Origin: Notamacropus eugenii
Lineage: Eukaryota > Chordata > Mammalia > Diprotodontia > Macropodidae
NCBI RefSeq assembly: GCF_028372415.1
Contig: NC_092876.1
Location: 221,947,528-222,011,527, forward strand
Direction of reading: 5' to 3'
Length of the DNA: 64,000 bases
Position numbers and translations under genes: made by a program. Under the pieces are notes generated by a model that ran no database searches, was not told the origin of the DNA, and saw only the letters and a list, made by a program, of their open reading frames with translations. Below, in pieces: positions 12,386 through 24,800 of the stretch (position 1 is its first letter; every line of letters starts with the position of its first letter).

Positions 12386-13092
12386 CTGTGAGTAGACTAA
12401 GCTGCCTGAGTAGGGACCCAGCTAGCTGGGTAACTCAGTTCATTCTCTTCCTTCTGTCTCCTTTTCTCTTTGCTTCTCTTCAAAGCAATAAAATTTGGAT
12501 GGCTAGAGGCTGCCCAGTTAACTTGGGGTTTACTGGCTAAGTCTTCCTTTCTTCCTTCCTTCCTTCCTTCCTTCCTTCCTTCCTTCCTTCCTTCCTTCCT
12601 TCCTTCCATCCATCCTTCCATCCTTCCTTCCCTTCTTATCTTTCTGTTTTTCTTTCTTGGCTTACCCAAACCTTAAACCCAGTGCACTCTGAAGCCCATA
12701 GATTGGACAACAGGCCCTGCCCAAGTTCCACTTAATAACTGTTCTCTGCATCCTTTTGGCTTGGATTATCAATAGTAACTGTTTCGCTTTCCCTTGCAGC
12801 TTAATTGTTATTTTTTACTTTGGTTCATTAAAGGGTCCATTCCCTGACTACTTTTTAAAGAGGCTTATTCACTGAATGGGTGTTAATCTTCCTCTAAGTG
12901 AGTACCTGAAAAGTCCTTCTGCAGTCATCCTGACGAATATCTGGTCCACTGGATTCAGGTGGCTCTGGAGGAGAAAGTAAGGCTGGTGACCTGCACAGCC
13001 CTCCCTCACTCGAAACAAAGTCAAGTGCAAGTCATGTCATCATTTCTCTGATGGCATGGTCTTCTTTGAAAACGAAGGATGAACGCAATAAC
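12386..13092 (+). mobile_element. Longer copy of the same element, ending in copy 2 of the 3' part
   Basis: It starts right after copy 1 and ends with the same 3' text ('ctctggaggagaaagtaagg', 'ccctccctcactcgaaac', 'gaaaacgaaggatgaacgc'). It contains the (TTCC)n tract. The head-to-tail arrangement suggests a dimer or a copy inserted at the tail of another. Confidence 0.5.
12541..12635. repeat. (TTCC)n microsatellite with a short (ATCC) variant
   Basis: Roughly fifteen uninterrupted CTTC/TTCC units then 'catccatccttccatcc'. Both strands are open across it only because the unit cannot form stops; the Lys-Glu-Gly-Arg and Leu-Pro-Ser-Phe frames are artefacts. Confidence 0.97.
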
Positions 13093-13474
13093 AAGATCTT
13101 TTTATTAGATCGATAGTATATTTATTGAGCAGTCACTCTACTAACACTGGATATACAAATATAAAGTAAGATATCTTGCTTTTGCAATATAGTCCTTGCC
13201 TTCAGAAAGCTTATATAGGAGGAAGAAAACACATAAAGGGGAACTGGAAGTAAGGGGTTGGAGTGGTGACTGGGAAGTGATGTGGAGGCCTGGTTCTGGG
13301 TAAAAGGAGGAGAAAGCTTACCTATTGTAGTTGAGAGCAGTTGTAGGGGCACACTCTCAATTTTACCATAAATTAACACAGGTAAGATAAGGAGTCAGTT
13401 GCTTCACTATTTACCCAATCTTCAATATATTTCTGTTGAATCTGTGACTCAGACCTCTCACTAGCTTCCTATGT

Positions 13475-14095
13475 CCAATAAATGCCAAGACCTATTGGCT
13501 CTACCTTCACATTTTCTGGCATGTATAGTTTTTCTTTCTGTTCTGATTGCCACTATGCTTGGGCAGGTTCTCAACTCTCTGGACCATTTTGTTGGTCTCT
13601 TAACTATGGTCTTCTGTGTAAATACCTTCTGATTCAGCTTATACTACAACCAAATACATCTAGCATATGCACTGATTCTACCATATGCACTGATTTGATT
13701 GTACTATTCATCTGAAACCCTTTAATGGTTTCCTACTGCAAGCTTTATCAGCCTGTGGATCCCTTTGCCACTTCCAGTCCTTTGTTCATGTCAACTACTT
13801 CTTTCTGTCTCCTTTCTTCCTTATATTTTCCCCTTTTTCTCCTTCTCATCAGTTAAAAGTCTACTTATCTTCCAAGATATACATGTAGTTCAGAAAAATT
13901 GTCTCTTTCCTTTGAACATTTATAGTATTTACTGTCTATTAGTCATATAGCATTTACCCTGACATAATTCCTTTTTTTATGTGCCTGTCTTGTTCCTTCA
14001 AATAAATTTTAAGTTTTTCAAAGTTAGAAATTAACTAACTTGAATTTCCCACGGTGACTAGTACTCTGTGGGTACATAGTAAAGTAACTTTTGTA
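13475..14095 (+). mobile_element. L2-like LINE 3' end
   Basis: Pyrimidine-rich 3' L2 style text: 'ctgaaaccctttaatggttt', 'ctacttatcttccaagata', 'tatagtatttactgtctatt', 'tttaagtttttcaaagtta'. Degraded. Confidence 0.45.
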
Positions 14096-16469
14096 ATTGT
14101 TATGGATAAATTGTAGCAATCAAAATTGTTAAAAATAGGCTTGTCAAAATCTGAAGTTTTTTATAAGGTAAATAGGCTATTATTTGGAAAGTAGGACTTG
14201 TAAGGACTTTCAAAAGTAAGCATTCTTTTTGAATAGAAAAGATTGGCAATTCTTTTCAACTGCTATTGTAACTAGAACTGTTAATTCACTTTAACAAAAC
14301 TGAATAGAATTGGAAGCAGAAGTAGGAATGGGATCAACTTTAAGTTATGCATATTAAAGAGGGGGTGAGAGTGTTAGTGCAGATAATCCAAAATCATGTA
14401 TGTTGGCTTTGAAATGGTAGACATTATTACTTCCTCTCCCCTACTCCCCAAAAGGAGAGTCATTATCCTGTTTATCTTTTGTGTAATGTAATTTTAACAT
14501 CAAGCTTAATTTTTCAGCGCAAATAGCAAATATTCACAGGGGGAGACAGACCAAAAAAAGGTATTGTGACACATAAAAGCCAACCTGAGAAAAAAAAGGA
14601 TTAAGAATTACCACAGATAATTCTGCCCCTGTATGTATATGTCCCTGGTTTTGTAGGGGGGGTGAGAGGGGTTAAGGGTGGGGGTAGGTCAGAGAAAGAA
14701 AACAGGAAGTACCTCTCTGGATTGTAGGGTGTCTGTAATTCCAGTAAATTATTAATCCTGTTTTCTAAAAATAAAGTTTTTGGTAATATACAGCTGTAAT
14801 ATGCATGCATCTTGGCCATAGTTTTTAAAATGAGCTACTGAAAATAAATGGGAAGTTGTGCTAATATTTTATACACTGTATATACAGTTTTGCACAGTTT
14901 AGTGTGTCAGAAGTGTCTGTAGCACAAAAAAAGAAAAGCTCAAACAACTGGATTCTTTGTGCATGAATCCATCTAGAAAGCTGAGATTTAAGTAGGGCTT
15001 ATTCTTTCAATATGAGGTACTACTATCCTTGTTACAACTATTATATTCATAGACTGTTCTATACATGGTTCTCTAGTACTATTACATCTGCTTTTACTGT
15101 CTAGGTATAATCTAATTACCACCTGTTTAAGAATTAGACTTCTCATACCCAAGGAACAGAGAGGGTCATAGAAATCAAGGTTTTGTCTTAGAAAGAATGA
15201 CAGCTCCTTTCCCATCCCTCCACCCCCTTTTCTTTAGAGCTATTTCTTATAGGGTAGACAACGACTCAGTTGTCTATCTCGACTTTGGATTTTCTTAAAT
15301 GATCCAAATTTTAGGAAATAAGATATATTTGTAACAAGACTTTCAAAGCCTCGTTCATTTTTGTCTTGCTGAACACCCCAGATTTTGCTTTGGAAAACTA
15401 TTATATCTGTGCCTCTGATTAACTCTGTAATACTTTTAGCCCTCTTTAAAGGAATGGTGAGGCTTCCTTTGATAAAGGATCAATTATAATATTAAAAGCC
15501 AGTCTAATTTTCCTGGAATTGCCAGGTCAACTTCATTTGGTTCCTATTTGACTTAGGAGCCAGTGGAGTATTTTATATATGTTATATAAATTGATCCTAC
15601 CTTAGAAATGAAGGTCCATAGTTACAAGAGTATAAATGTAAAACCTCCCCCTTATATGTAATAAAGTATACTTTACTTTTTTCTTTGGTGATAAATCTGA
15701 GAAGCATGAGATAATAAATTTGTGACAGTCAGATATACTTAATGGATGAACATCTTTGAAAGCAAGGAATAGACTATATAATCCACTTTCTTGCTTCTAT
15801 AGTATTAATTCAAACTGATGGTAGAGGAGTAGATCTTTTTCCATTTTGCTTCCTAGTTTTTACTCATAGGTTATATTTTTCAAATGTTTTCTCTCTCTGT
15901 CTCTCTCTGTCTGTATAGAATTAACATGTAGCAGAATTTTCTAACAAGATTCTTCAGAGAAAGCATTGTGAACCCGTTATTGAATCTATAATCTGAAAAA
16001 CAAGTGTGCTTTTTGTTTCTAACTTTTGTCTTTTTAAATTTTTTCTCAATAAGTGATAAATAATTTGACATAGTATTATCTGTAACTTTTATTGCCAACT
16101 TGCATTCTTTCCATTCCTCAAACTTATTCCAATTATATATGATGATCTTACATTTATAGGATAAAATAACTGGCTCATTTAGCCTGTTTTAGGAGTTCAT
16201 TTTTTGAAAAGACATTCCCATACTCAGGATGAGTATATCTTGACTCAGCAAGGTTTTTATTTTAAGCTTTTATGTATTTTACATAAATCATGGAAGTTGT
16301 ATAATAAAGATCTTTGTAATGAATGTTCAATGAAGATCTTTATTTTGGGTGAGGTGATAACACATAAATTGCTAAGGACCTGATGAGAAATATGATGAAG
16401 AATTTCCTGATTTTTACAGCATTTAATTCTCAACTATGATAATATCATAGTAAATTTAGTTTTTTGTAG
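14096..16469 (+). other. GCA upstream/intronic sequence without recognised repeats
   Basis: AT-rich single-copy-looking DNA. I see no coding exon and no clear SINE or LINE. It holds a perfect inverted repeat at 15255-15276 and short CT-rich runs near 15888-15915. Confidence 0.5.
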
Positions 16470-16591
16470 GGGGAATACGTACTCACTCCTGATGTACGAG
16501 GCACATTACCACAGTCTGTCATCTACCATGTAGCAAAGCAGACGAGTGGGGTGATGGAAGCGCTGGCCTTGACTTGCAGAGAACTGAGCAG
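16470..16591 (+). other. GC/CpG-rich island that looks like an exon, unidentified
   Basis: The block is bounded by an acceptor-like 'agttttttgtag' and a donor 'CAG|gtagaa', contains four CpGs in otherwise CpG-poor DNA, and is open in the frame beginning at its first base (41 codons). The translation includes the run TPDVRGTLPQSVIYHVAKQT, which I do not recognise. The open frame ends in phase 2 whereas the next GCA exon begins in phase 0, so it is not a coding GCA exon in that frame. It could be a non-coding exon, an exon of an unknown transcript, a conserved element or a recent insertion. Confidence 0.3.
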
Positions 16592-18826
16592 GTAGAAATT
16601 TGACACACAGAGTTTATTGAATTTTTCTCTTCTCCCTTTTTTTTTTTTTGGGTGGGTGGGGAGGGTAAGTGCTGGTGTTGTGTTTTTGAGTTTTCATTCC
16701 ACTCTCAATGGGACGTAGTCAACAAAAGACTCAGAAATGCAATACTATTTTTCAACTCAAAATAAGTTTAGTTTTGTCCCTTACTTTTGTGTGTCTATTA
16801 AACCTATAACCTTTTAGGTCCTATTCCTTTTCTTTTAAAAACAATCTTACACTGTAGATATCTTTCTAGGTTCCTTCTGTATTCTTGTGACAGTAAAAGT
16901 GCTTATGTATGCTTCTTCTATGAGCTGAAAGTCTCCCCCTGCCCCATTTTCTTTAGCTTTAGGTGAAGGTAATAAAACAAGCTTGAGCCCAACTTGTGAT
17001 TTATGCGCTAGATCACTTCAGATTCATTTTCCTACATTTTTGCCATTGTAATAATACAGATTTTAAAAAGTTAAATTCTTCCTTCCTAAAAACTTATGGC
17101 TGAATGAATCTATTTTGTCTATATTGTTCATAGGCAAATATAGAATGAAAATCGAAGGAATGCTGCTGGAAGGCTGTGATTGAGGCCTAGAAAGTTCTTG
17201 TTAGCTTAATTCTTTCGCTAGAAAAGTGTTCCCATTCTTTCCCAAAGAACATAGTTGTTGATTTCATATACTCTTCTTCCCTCTTTGTAATCAAGTAAAA
17301 AACTTCAAAAAAAAAAGGTAGAAATGGGAATTTTACCCTTCCCCCCATTCTTGGAGTAATTAAAAAAAAAAACAACCTAAGAACTTTAGATTTTTTCTCT
17401 CTCTTCAGAAAGAAAAAAACTTACAGTAGGTAAAGTTTATTACTAAGGTAGTATTTAGTGATTTTTAATATATTAGACTGCATTTGATCTGTTGTCATTG
17501 CTGTTGATGATGGCAATTCAGGTTGCCTTAGAACAGTACCCAAGAGTTTTTAAAGGGAACTTTCAGTATAGTTATGTTACGAGACTATTGCCCTATGGCT
17601 CATATTAGAGATATAACTTTCTTTTGGTTAAAGTAGACTATATTACAAATTCCTTCTTTAGTCAATTACTGTCATTTTGAGGGAAAACTTTGCATTCTGA
17701 CAATTTTAGTGTGGTTAATTTAAAAGGTTGGTTTTTTATGTTTATGGGATGCAAAATTTTATAGTTAAGAGCAGATAGAAGTACTGTGGGAACCAAGATC
17801 TTTCGTGGAATCTCTGAACAGGGAAAACCGGTATACATGATCCTTTGGGACTTTTCACAACATTTTCCTTTCCCTGCTTAGTCCATTTGAATTTGTGTTC
17901 GGGATTCATTTGCTAGAGACAAAATTATAATAAATTCACAGCATAAGTATTTATAATTGTTCTAAGTATCAGATTTCCTGAGAGCTATTTAGTGGTCTTA
18001 TCTAATTTAGATACTTGACTCCATTGGGATTGGTATCTTTCAGATTTTCTATCTTGTCCTGCTCTCATATCTCCTATTTCTGCTCTAGTATTTGATGTAA
18101 TTGTGTGAAATATTCCTTTGTATAGTTTTTATTTGAATTAATTCCATGTTTTTATATCCTCAAAATAGGTTTGCAGGAATGGAATGAGACAGTACAAGAT
18201 TAGAGCATGGCTAAGGTTTTTACCATAGGTTGATGTTAGCTCCTTTCCTGTTTTTGGTTTCCTATTATTATTGTTAGTTTCTTTGCCACACAAAATGTTT
18301 AGCTCCTGATTGAGCATCTTTAGGTAATAACTTGATGAATAGCAGCAAAACTACAGGGGAGCCCTGAAATTTCAACAAGGGAATGGCAAGTAAAAGTAAG
18401 ATTTTTTCTTTGATTTCTTTTTTGTTCAGAAAAAAATCCCAAAGAAACAAAAACTTGAGTTATGACGTGCTTGAGCTTTTTCAGGATAAATTATTTAATA
18501 ATTTTTTTCCATCTGCTGTGTAAATGAATATATTGTCAATGGCATAAAATATAACTGTATCGTAAGGAGGACTGCCGTGTTGTCCAGATCAATGTAGAAA
18601 CTTTTATATAAAAAAAATATTATTGTAACACTAGCATAAAGTTACATTGTTGTTAGAAAAAATAGTTTATGCAGGTCCCACAAAAATCTTTTATTTCCAT
18701 AATCATTTTCTATTGTATTTCATAGTTGAAAATTACACAAAAGCATGCTGATTTTATTGATCATAGTACCAAGTTGATATTTTTCTGTATTCTTCTGTGA
18801 ATATGAATTATAAACTTTTTGTACAG
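16592..18826 (+). other. GCA intron, no recognised repeats
   Basis: AT-rich sequence with a poly-T/poly-G run near 16639-16670. No exon or clear interspersed repeat is seen before the 18827 acceptor. Confidence 0.5.
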
Positions 18827-18896
18827 GATGGTGAAGTGGATGCCGAAGAGCTTCAGAGATGTTTAACACAGTCTGGGATTAGTGGAACCTATTCTC
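18827..18896 (+). CDS. GCA: GCA exon encoding end of EF-hand 1 and the following helix
   Basis: The 70-bp exon is preceded by acceptor 'tttgtacag' and followed by donor 'gtaagat'. It starts in phase 0 and leaves one base (C) that completes a Pro codon with the next exon. It encodes [17 protein letters not shown] followed by ISGTYS. The DGEVDAEE run is the C-terminal part of the first, atypical EF-hand loop of penta-EF-hand proteins. The phase-0 start requires an upstream exon ending after a complete codon; none was found in the window. Confidence 0.95.
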
Positions 18897-21800
18897 GTAA
18901 GATCTATCTTTTTTGCTTTTGAAATAGAAAATTAATTCTCCTTAAGACTTATTTGGCCCTTCATTTCTTTTTTGCTTAATACCCTGTATACATTTCTAGG
19001 TTCTCATACTAAAAATGAAAAATAAATTTATCTCTTCTGTTAAGGGAAACTTTTATCTTTTTGGCTTGTATTTTTCAGATTATTAAACACTTTATAATTT
19101 TGAGCTGCATTAGCCTAGCAGTGCATTATTTAGTTTCCTCAAAGACAATCTTAATGTAGTTTCCAGAAATTTCTGACTTAATCGAGAATCTTACTTAAAG
19201 TAACAGGCCCCTACAGACTATTCCATTCAAGAGTTAACAGAGGTTTTCAAGCAAACCATGGGTTATCACTTGTCAATTAAATTGTAGAGGAGATTCTTTT
19301 TTTTTCTTCTCAGATATTGGTTGGATGGCCCAAGCTCTTCATGACTTACTTATCTCATTTTAAGAATCCTTATATTCATGGCTTCTCTTATTTTCAGAAT
19401 CCTTACATGCCTTTGAGACTCAGTTCACTTGCTCCACTTTAGTGAAGGCCTTGATTGCTTCTCCCTTATCCAGCTCTTCCTCCCTTTCCCTGCCAAAATT
19501 ATTAGTGTTCTCTGCCTCCTGCAACTGGTTTATATTTTCTTAGCTGTGTTATTCTTCTCTTTGTTAAATGGAATGCATGAACTTGACATCAAGAACTGTT
19601 TCTTTGCATCTTTATATTTTTAACATCTAAAATAGCGCCGTGCTCTTAGTATGTCCCTAATGTTTGTTGAATAAACAAAGATCACTTTTAACTTGAAGTA
19701 TATATTAAAATTTATATTCAGAGGATTTATGGTTTTTACTTCATGTCTCTTAAAACAAATTTCAGAAGATTTAGCATAAACATAATATTTTCACGATCGT
19801 CCTATTGGGGGAATATTAAACTGTTAAAATTAGCAACCGATACTCAAGCTAGTATTTGCAGTACATAAATGATTGAAAAACTAAAATGGATCATATCCAG
19901 CTAGCCTAAATAGATAATTTTAGAAGTTAGAGATTTGGTATCTCATTAGGAATCTTTGTAATTATATAACATTTCTACTTTTTTATTTTTGATTCTTGAT
20001 TTTTTAAAATATATGCTTAGCATAATAATTAGTTATCAAAAATGTCAACAGCGATATCAAGCAGTCTTCATTTCAACTTTTCATTATATTTTTCAGCATT
20101 CAGTTTGGAAACCTGCAGAATTATGATCTCTATGTTGGATGTATCCTTAAATAAGAAAATGTTTTGAATTGAAAATTGAATAACTTAGAGTAATTTCATT
20201 TTGAATATCACTTTAAGCCAATTAGTAGTTTAAAACTGTTATGGGAAACTAGTGTTTAAAAATATTTCGTAACACCTTCTTTGAGTGCCAACCTTTCTGA
20301 GTTTTGCATAGAAATTATGCAGAATTTGGCTATGACTACTGAACTTTTATAGAGTTGAAATACTATGTGTTTTTCTCTTCATTGATTTAGAATTTTGCAT
20401 TTAGTGAATTCTTCCTGACAGTTATTTTTGTTAAGAAAATAATACCAGAGGGATTTCACAGGAAAAATGGGGTTTAATGAATTCAAGGAACTTTGGGCAG
20501 TTCTTAATGCCTGGAAGCATAACTTTATGATGATTGACCAGGACCGAAGTGGAACAGTTGAGCTTCATGAACTGAGTCAAGTCATTGCAGCTATGGGTAA
20601 GAAACCATGGAAACGTGAGCATTTTAACTAGATGGCTGCCCTTTTCTGAATAAATGGAATTCATTTCAGTATTAGTTTGTTGTACTTTAAAGTATAGGGG
20701 GTTTATTTTGCTTCAAAAGTCACTCATTTCTGATTTTGATTCCCTAGTTGCAGAGGTAGATTGAACACCTTTGGCAAAATTATTTACCTATTATTACTAC
20801 ATTCTGAAAATATGTATTCATGGTAGTTAGAAATGTTTACAAAAGAAATTTTTTAAAGAGTTATGCTTTCTATTGCAACTATATTTTTGTCAGGTTGTAT
20901 TTAAATGCTATTACATTCTTTAATCCATTTAAAACTCACTTAGTTATACTAAATTCAAATTTTGGCTGTCTGTCCTACCTCTTAATTGTTTGTAAGAGTA
21001 TTCTGTGATAATCCTACACATAGGCATTTAAGTGCTTGCAAAGTAAAAAAGTACAAACTATAATATAATAATAATGAGTACAAAAATAATATTTTCAAAG
21101 AGATTCAGCTCAATAAACATTTGACAGTAATAACTATAACAACTAAGGGTCTTTTTCTATCTGCTTTAATGAAGAGGTACATGGATTACCAGCTTTCATT
21201 AACTTGCTTTAATCTGACTAAAAAGTGCATTACATTTAAATAAGGAAAACTCCTTAAGTTTTTTTTACGCTGATAGTTTGTTTATCAAACCCTTTTGTAG
21301 AAGGAGTTAGTTTTCAGAAGTAAACTTTAGTACAGCTCAGACTGAGCTTTCACAAGTCCAATTCAGTGGTAATAAAATTTAACTAACTATGGGAAAGCTG
21401 ATTTTTATATCAAACCCTTTTGTAGAAGAAGTGAGTTTTTAGAAGTAAACTTTAGTACAGCTCTGACTGAGCTTTCACAAGCCCAATTCAGTGGTAATAA
21501 AATTTAACTTACTATAGGAAAGCTGATTTTTTTTTATGATTAACAACAACTTGAATTGAAAATTTTATCAACAGATAATTCTCATTCTTACATGGACATG
21601 TATTTTTTTTGGTACATGAAGCTTAAATTCTTTTTATGATCTATCTAGAGTTTAAAAAAAATGTGATCTTAGACAGTTAATGTACTTTCCAAATGAGGCA
21701 ATCATCCTGTCTGTTCAAATGGATTCTTATAGAACATAAAGTAATTTTGTTTTTAAATTAAACAGATTTAGCTATATTAATGGAACACATTTATTTTGTT

Positions 21801-24800
21801 GAGAGTAGTATAGGAAATTTAGTTTAAAACAATGGTCTTCATCAGAATTTTCCTGAAGAACCATATCTTAACTACGACTATAAAACTGGTAGAAACTCAA
21901 AGTATGTTTACACATATTTTTTACATTTCATTAGTTAACTGTCAATATTTCTTGGTTTAATTCTTCTCTTTATTTTGACGGTTGTTTAACTTTTATTAAA
22001 GTATCACTGTAAAATTTCACAGTGTCATTTATTGACATTATTTTTTACCTTTGTAGTTTTTTTACCCAGTTGTCCCTAGTCTTCTGTATCAGAAATTTAT
22101 GGTGGCAGTGAGAATATGACAAAATACTAGAGCAAATGTGAAAATTGAGTAGCTTAAGGGTGGGAAAGAGCAGTGAAGAGACTCAGTGAATGGGTGGTTA
22201 GGGTATGGGGAAATAAAACTGCTCATCTGCCTGCCTCTGTGGGGAGCAGTGGTGATTCCTTGGCTTCCCAGAGCTGTAGTAAGTCCTCCCAAATCACAGA
22301 TTTCTGAGTCAATTCTTTTAATATTTGAGGAGAATTAAGAGAACAGAAAACTTTGTGGTGATGTTAGCAAAAAATCCATAAAGTATTATGAATGTAATTA
22401 CAGTATTTTGAAATGAAAATGAAGCTTTTAGTAGGTGTAATAATGTTCTTTCCATCATCTGTGCTACACTTGAAAGACAGGGAAAACTGATGATCTCTTT
22501 AGTACCTCCTGATGATTAATTTGTCTACCAAGATTCCATGTGTGTTGTGTTTAGTGTCAATTCAGCAAACATTTATTAAATGATTGCTTTGTTCAAGGCT
22601 CTACTAGGTATACAAATCAAAATGGTTTCTTCATTCAACAAGGTGACTGGGTGTGGGGGAGACATAATCATTTATGTAGAAGTATATGCATAGGAGAGGT
22701 CAAATAAAGTGATATGAAAGGAAAAAGTATTACTTCTGGTTAGTGGAGGTGGGTCATCAAGTCATTGAGAAAATCACTTTTAAGTTGAATCATGAGGTAC
22801 AATGAAGGATTTCAGTAGGCAGAGGTGGGAAGGATGTTTGTCCAAGGTTTGAGAGGCCTGGCTTGGAGGTGAGGTAGAAGATGTCTGAGATGGAATTTGG
22901 AGAAGAGTCAAGTTTTCCAGTTTGGTTGGAAAAAAAGATGGATGTTACTTTTAAGGGTAGAGCCAGATAAGGGAGGGTCTCAAATACCAGGGTAAGGAGT
23001 TGTCTTTAAGCAATTAAGCAATCAGTAACCAATATAAATATTGGTGAGCAGGAAGTGATACTATTAAATCTTTATTAGGGAGATTACATAGACAGTGTGC
23101 TGTTAAAGGTGAATTGGAATGGGGGGAGTCTGAAGCAGAGTTTTTAACCTTTTTTGTGTTGTGAACATCTTTGATGGTCTGGAACCTATGAACCCCTTTT
23201 CAGAATAATGTTTTTAAAAGAATAAAGTAAAAAGGTTTGTTTCACAAAGAAAGACATTTATGTTGTAATAAGTTAGCATAGTCTTTATTTTTTAAAAGCT
23301 TATGGTCTCCTAGTTAAAAACAAAATAGATGAGATTTAGCAAAAGATTGTACTTAGGAGGTAAGGGGTGGGGGAAGGGACAGGATGACTCCAAAGTTATG
23401 TGCGTGGCAGATGAGTGGGAGAATGGTCATGCTGTCAATGGAAGTAGCTTTTATAGTACTGACTGTGGTATAGCTTTCAGTAGCATTGATTTAGAAATAT
23501 ACAAGGTATCTTTTGGGACACTCTTTCTGGAAGATGTAATGCAGAGGCAGGAGGCATAGTAAATAGGAACTTTTATAACAGAGTGAGTCTGCAGAGAGAA
23601 GAGCTTAGAAGACCTGGACTCAAGTCCTACTTCTTACATATATTGGTCATGATCCTGGATTAGTCTCTTAGCTAGGTAAACTCCCCAAGACAAATTACAA
23701 AACAGTTACTGATCTGCAGCAATACTGGGAATTTCTTCCCTGGGAATTTTCTATGTGGATGAAGTGATATTTGAATTCTTTTTAAAACAACAGGAATATT
23801 CTTAAGATTCAAAAGCTTTATGGGTCATTATTTTACCTCTTTCTTATTTAGGTTATAGGTTAAGTCCTCAGACCTTAACTGCCATCGTAAAACGTTATAG
23901 CAAGAATGGCAGAATCTTCTTTGATGATTATGTTGCTTGCTGTGTGAAGCTCAGAGCATTGACAGGTATTGATTTAAAAAATTATATTTCTTTTGCCTGG
24001 TTAAAAATGTTCAAACTTTTCTTGCACTTAAATACTTGCTATCAGAATAAATTATATCTTTAGTTTTTAAGCACTTCTTTCTGGCATAATTTTGATGTTT
24101 TCTCATATTTTGCTCAAGTTTTAGGACTATTTTAAAAATGCTAAAATGTTAAAACATTTTAGGACTATTTTTTAAATGCTAAAATGTTCAAACTTTAATC
24201 ATGGAAGGTTTATTGATGTCTCTAAGAATTCTAAAGGTCCTATTTAATTCCATGTATAACTATTACCTTCTGAAAATTGTACCAGATATTTTAAAAATAC
24301 AATTTTTGCTAAAATAAGTATAAAAATTTATAATGACTTTCTTCTTGAAGATTTTTTTAGGAGAAGAGACAGCATGCAACAAGGATTTGTGAACTTTGTA
24401 TATGATGATGTGAGTACCATGTTTAACATTTAATATTTATTCTGTATTCTTACTTTCTTGACAAATGTTCAAAATGATTAGGGAACCTTGGTGCCTTTAA
24501 TATGGTATATACAATTGTCTTATCCTCTCATAAGTTTCACAAAACCTAAAACTGTAAAATAAAAATTAGTTTTTATATTGAAGATGAAGGCATCCTGGTT
24601 TTCTGAACATTTTATTTTTTGAGTAGCCAGTGTTTTCTAAATATTTGCAAGAGAATATTATATCATAATTTCTATGGTTTAGTGGATAGATAAACTTGGC
24701 CTTGGAGTCAGGAAGAGCTGGGTTGAACTGTGGCTTCTGACAGATAATAATTATGTGCCCTGGGCAAGTAAATCCTGTGACTTTCTGTACACTCTTTAAA

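Noticed and set aside
12397..12676. Two overlapping open frames with KEGR or FLPS repeats
   Set aside because: Both are translations of the (TTCC)n microsatellite and flanking repeat.
16470..16591. Missing coding exon of GCA
   Set aside because: The translation does not resemble the grancalcin N-terminus, and its open frame ends in phase 2 while the next exon needs phase 0.
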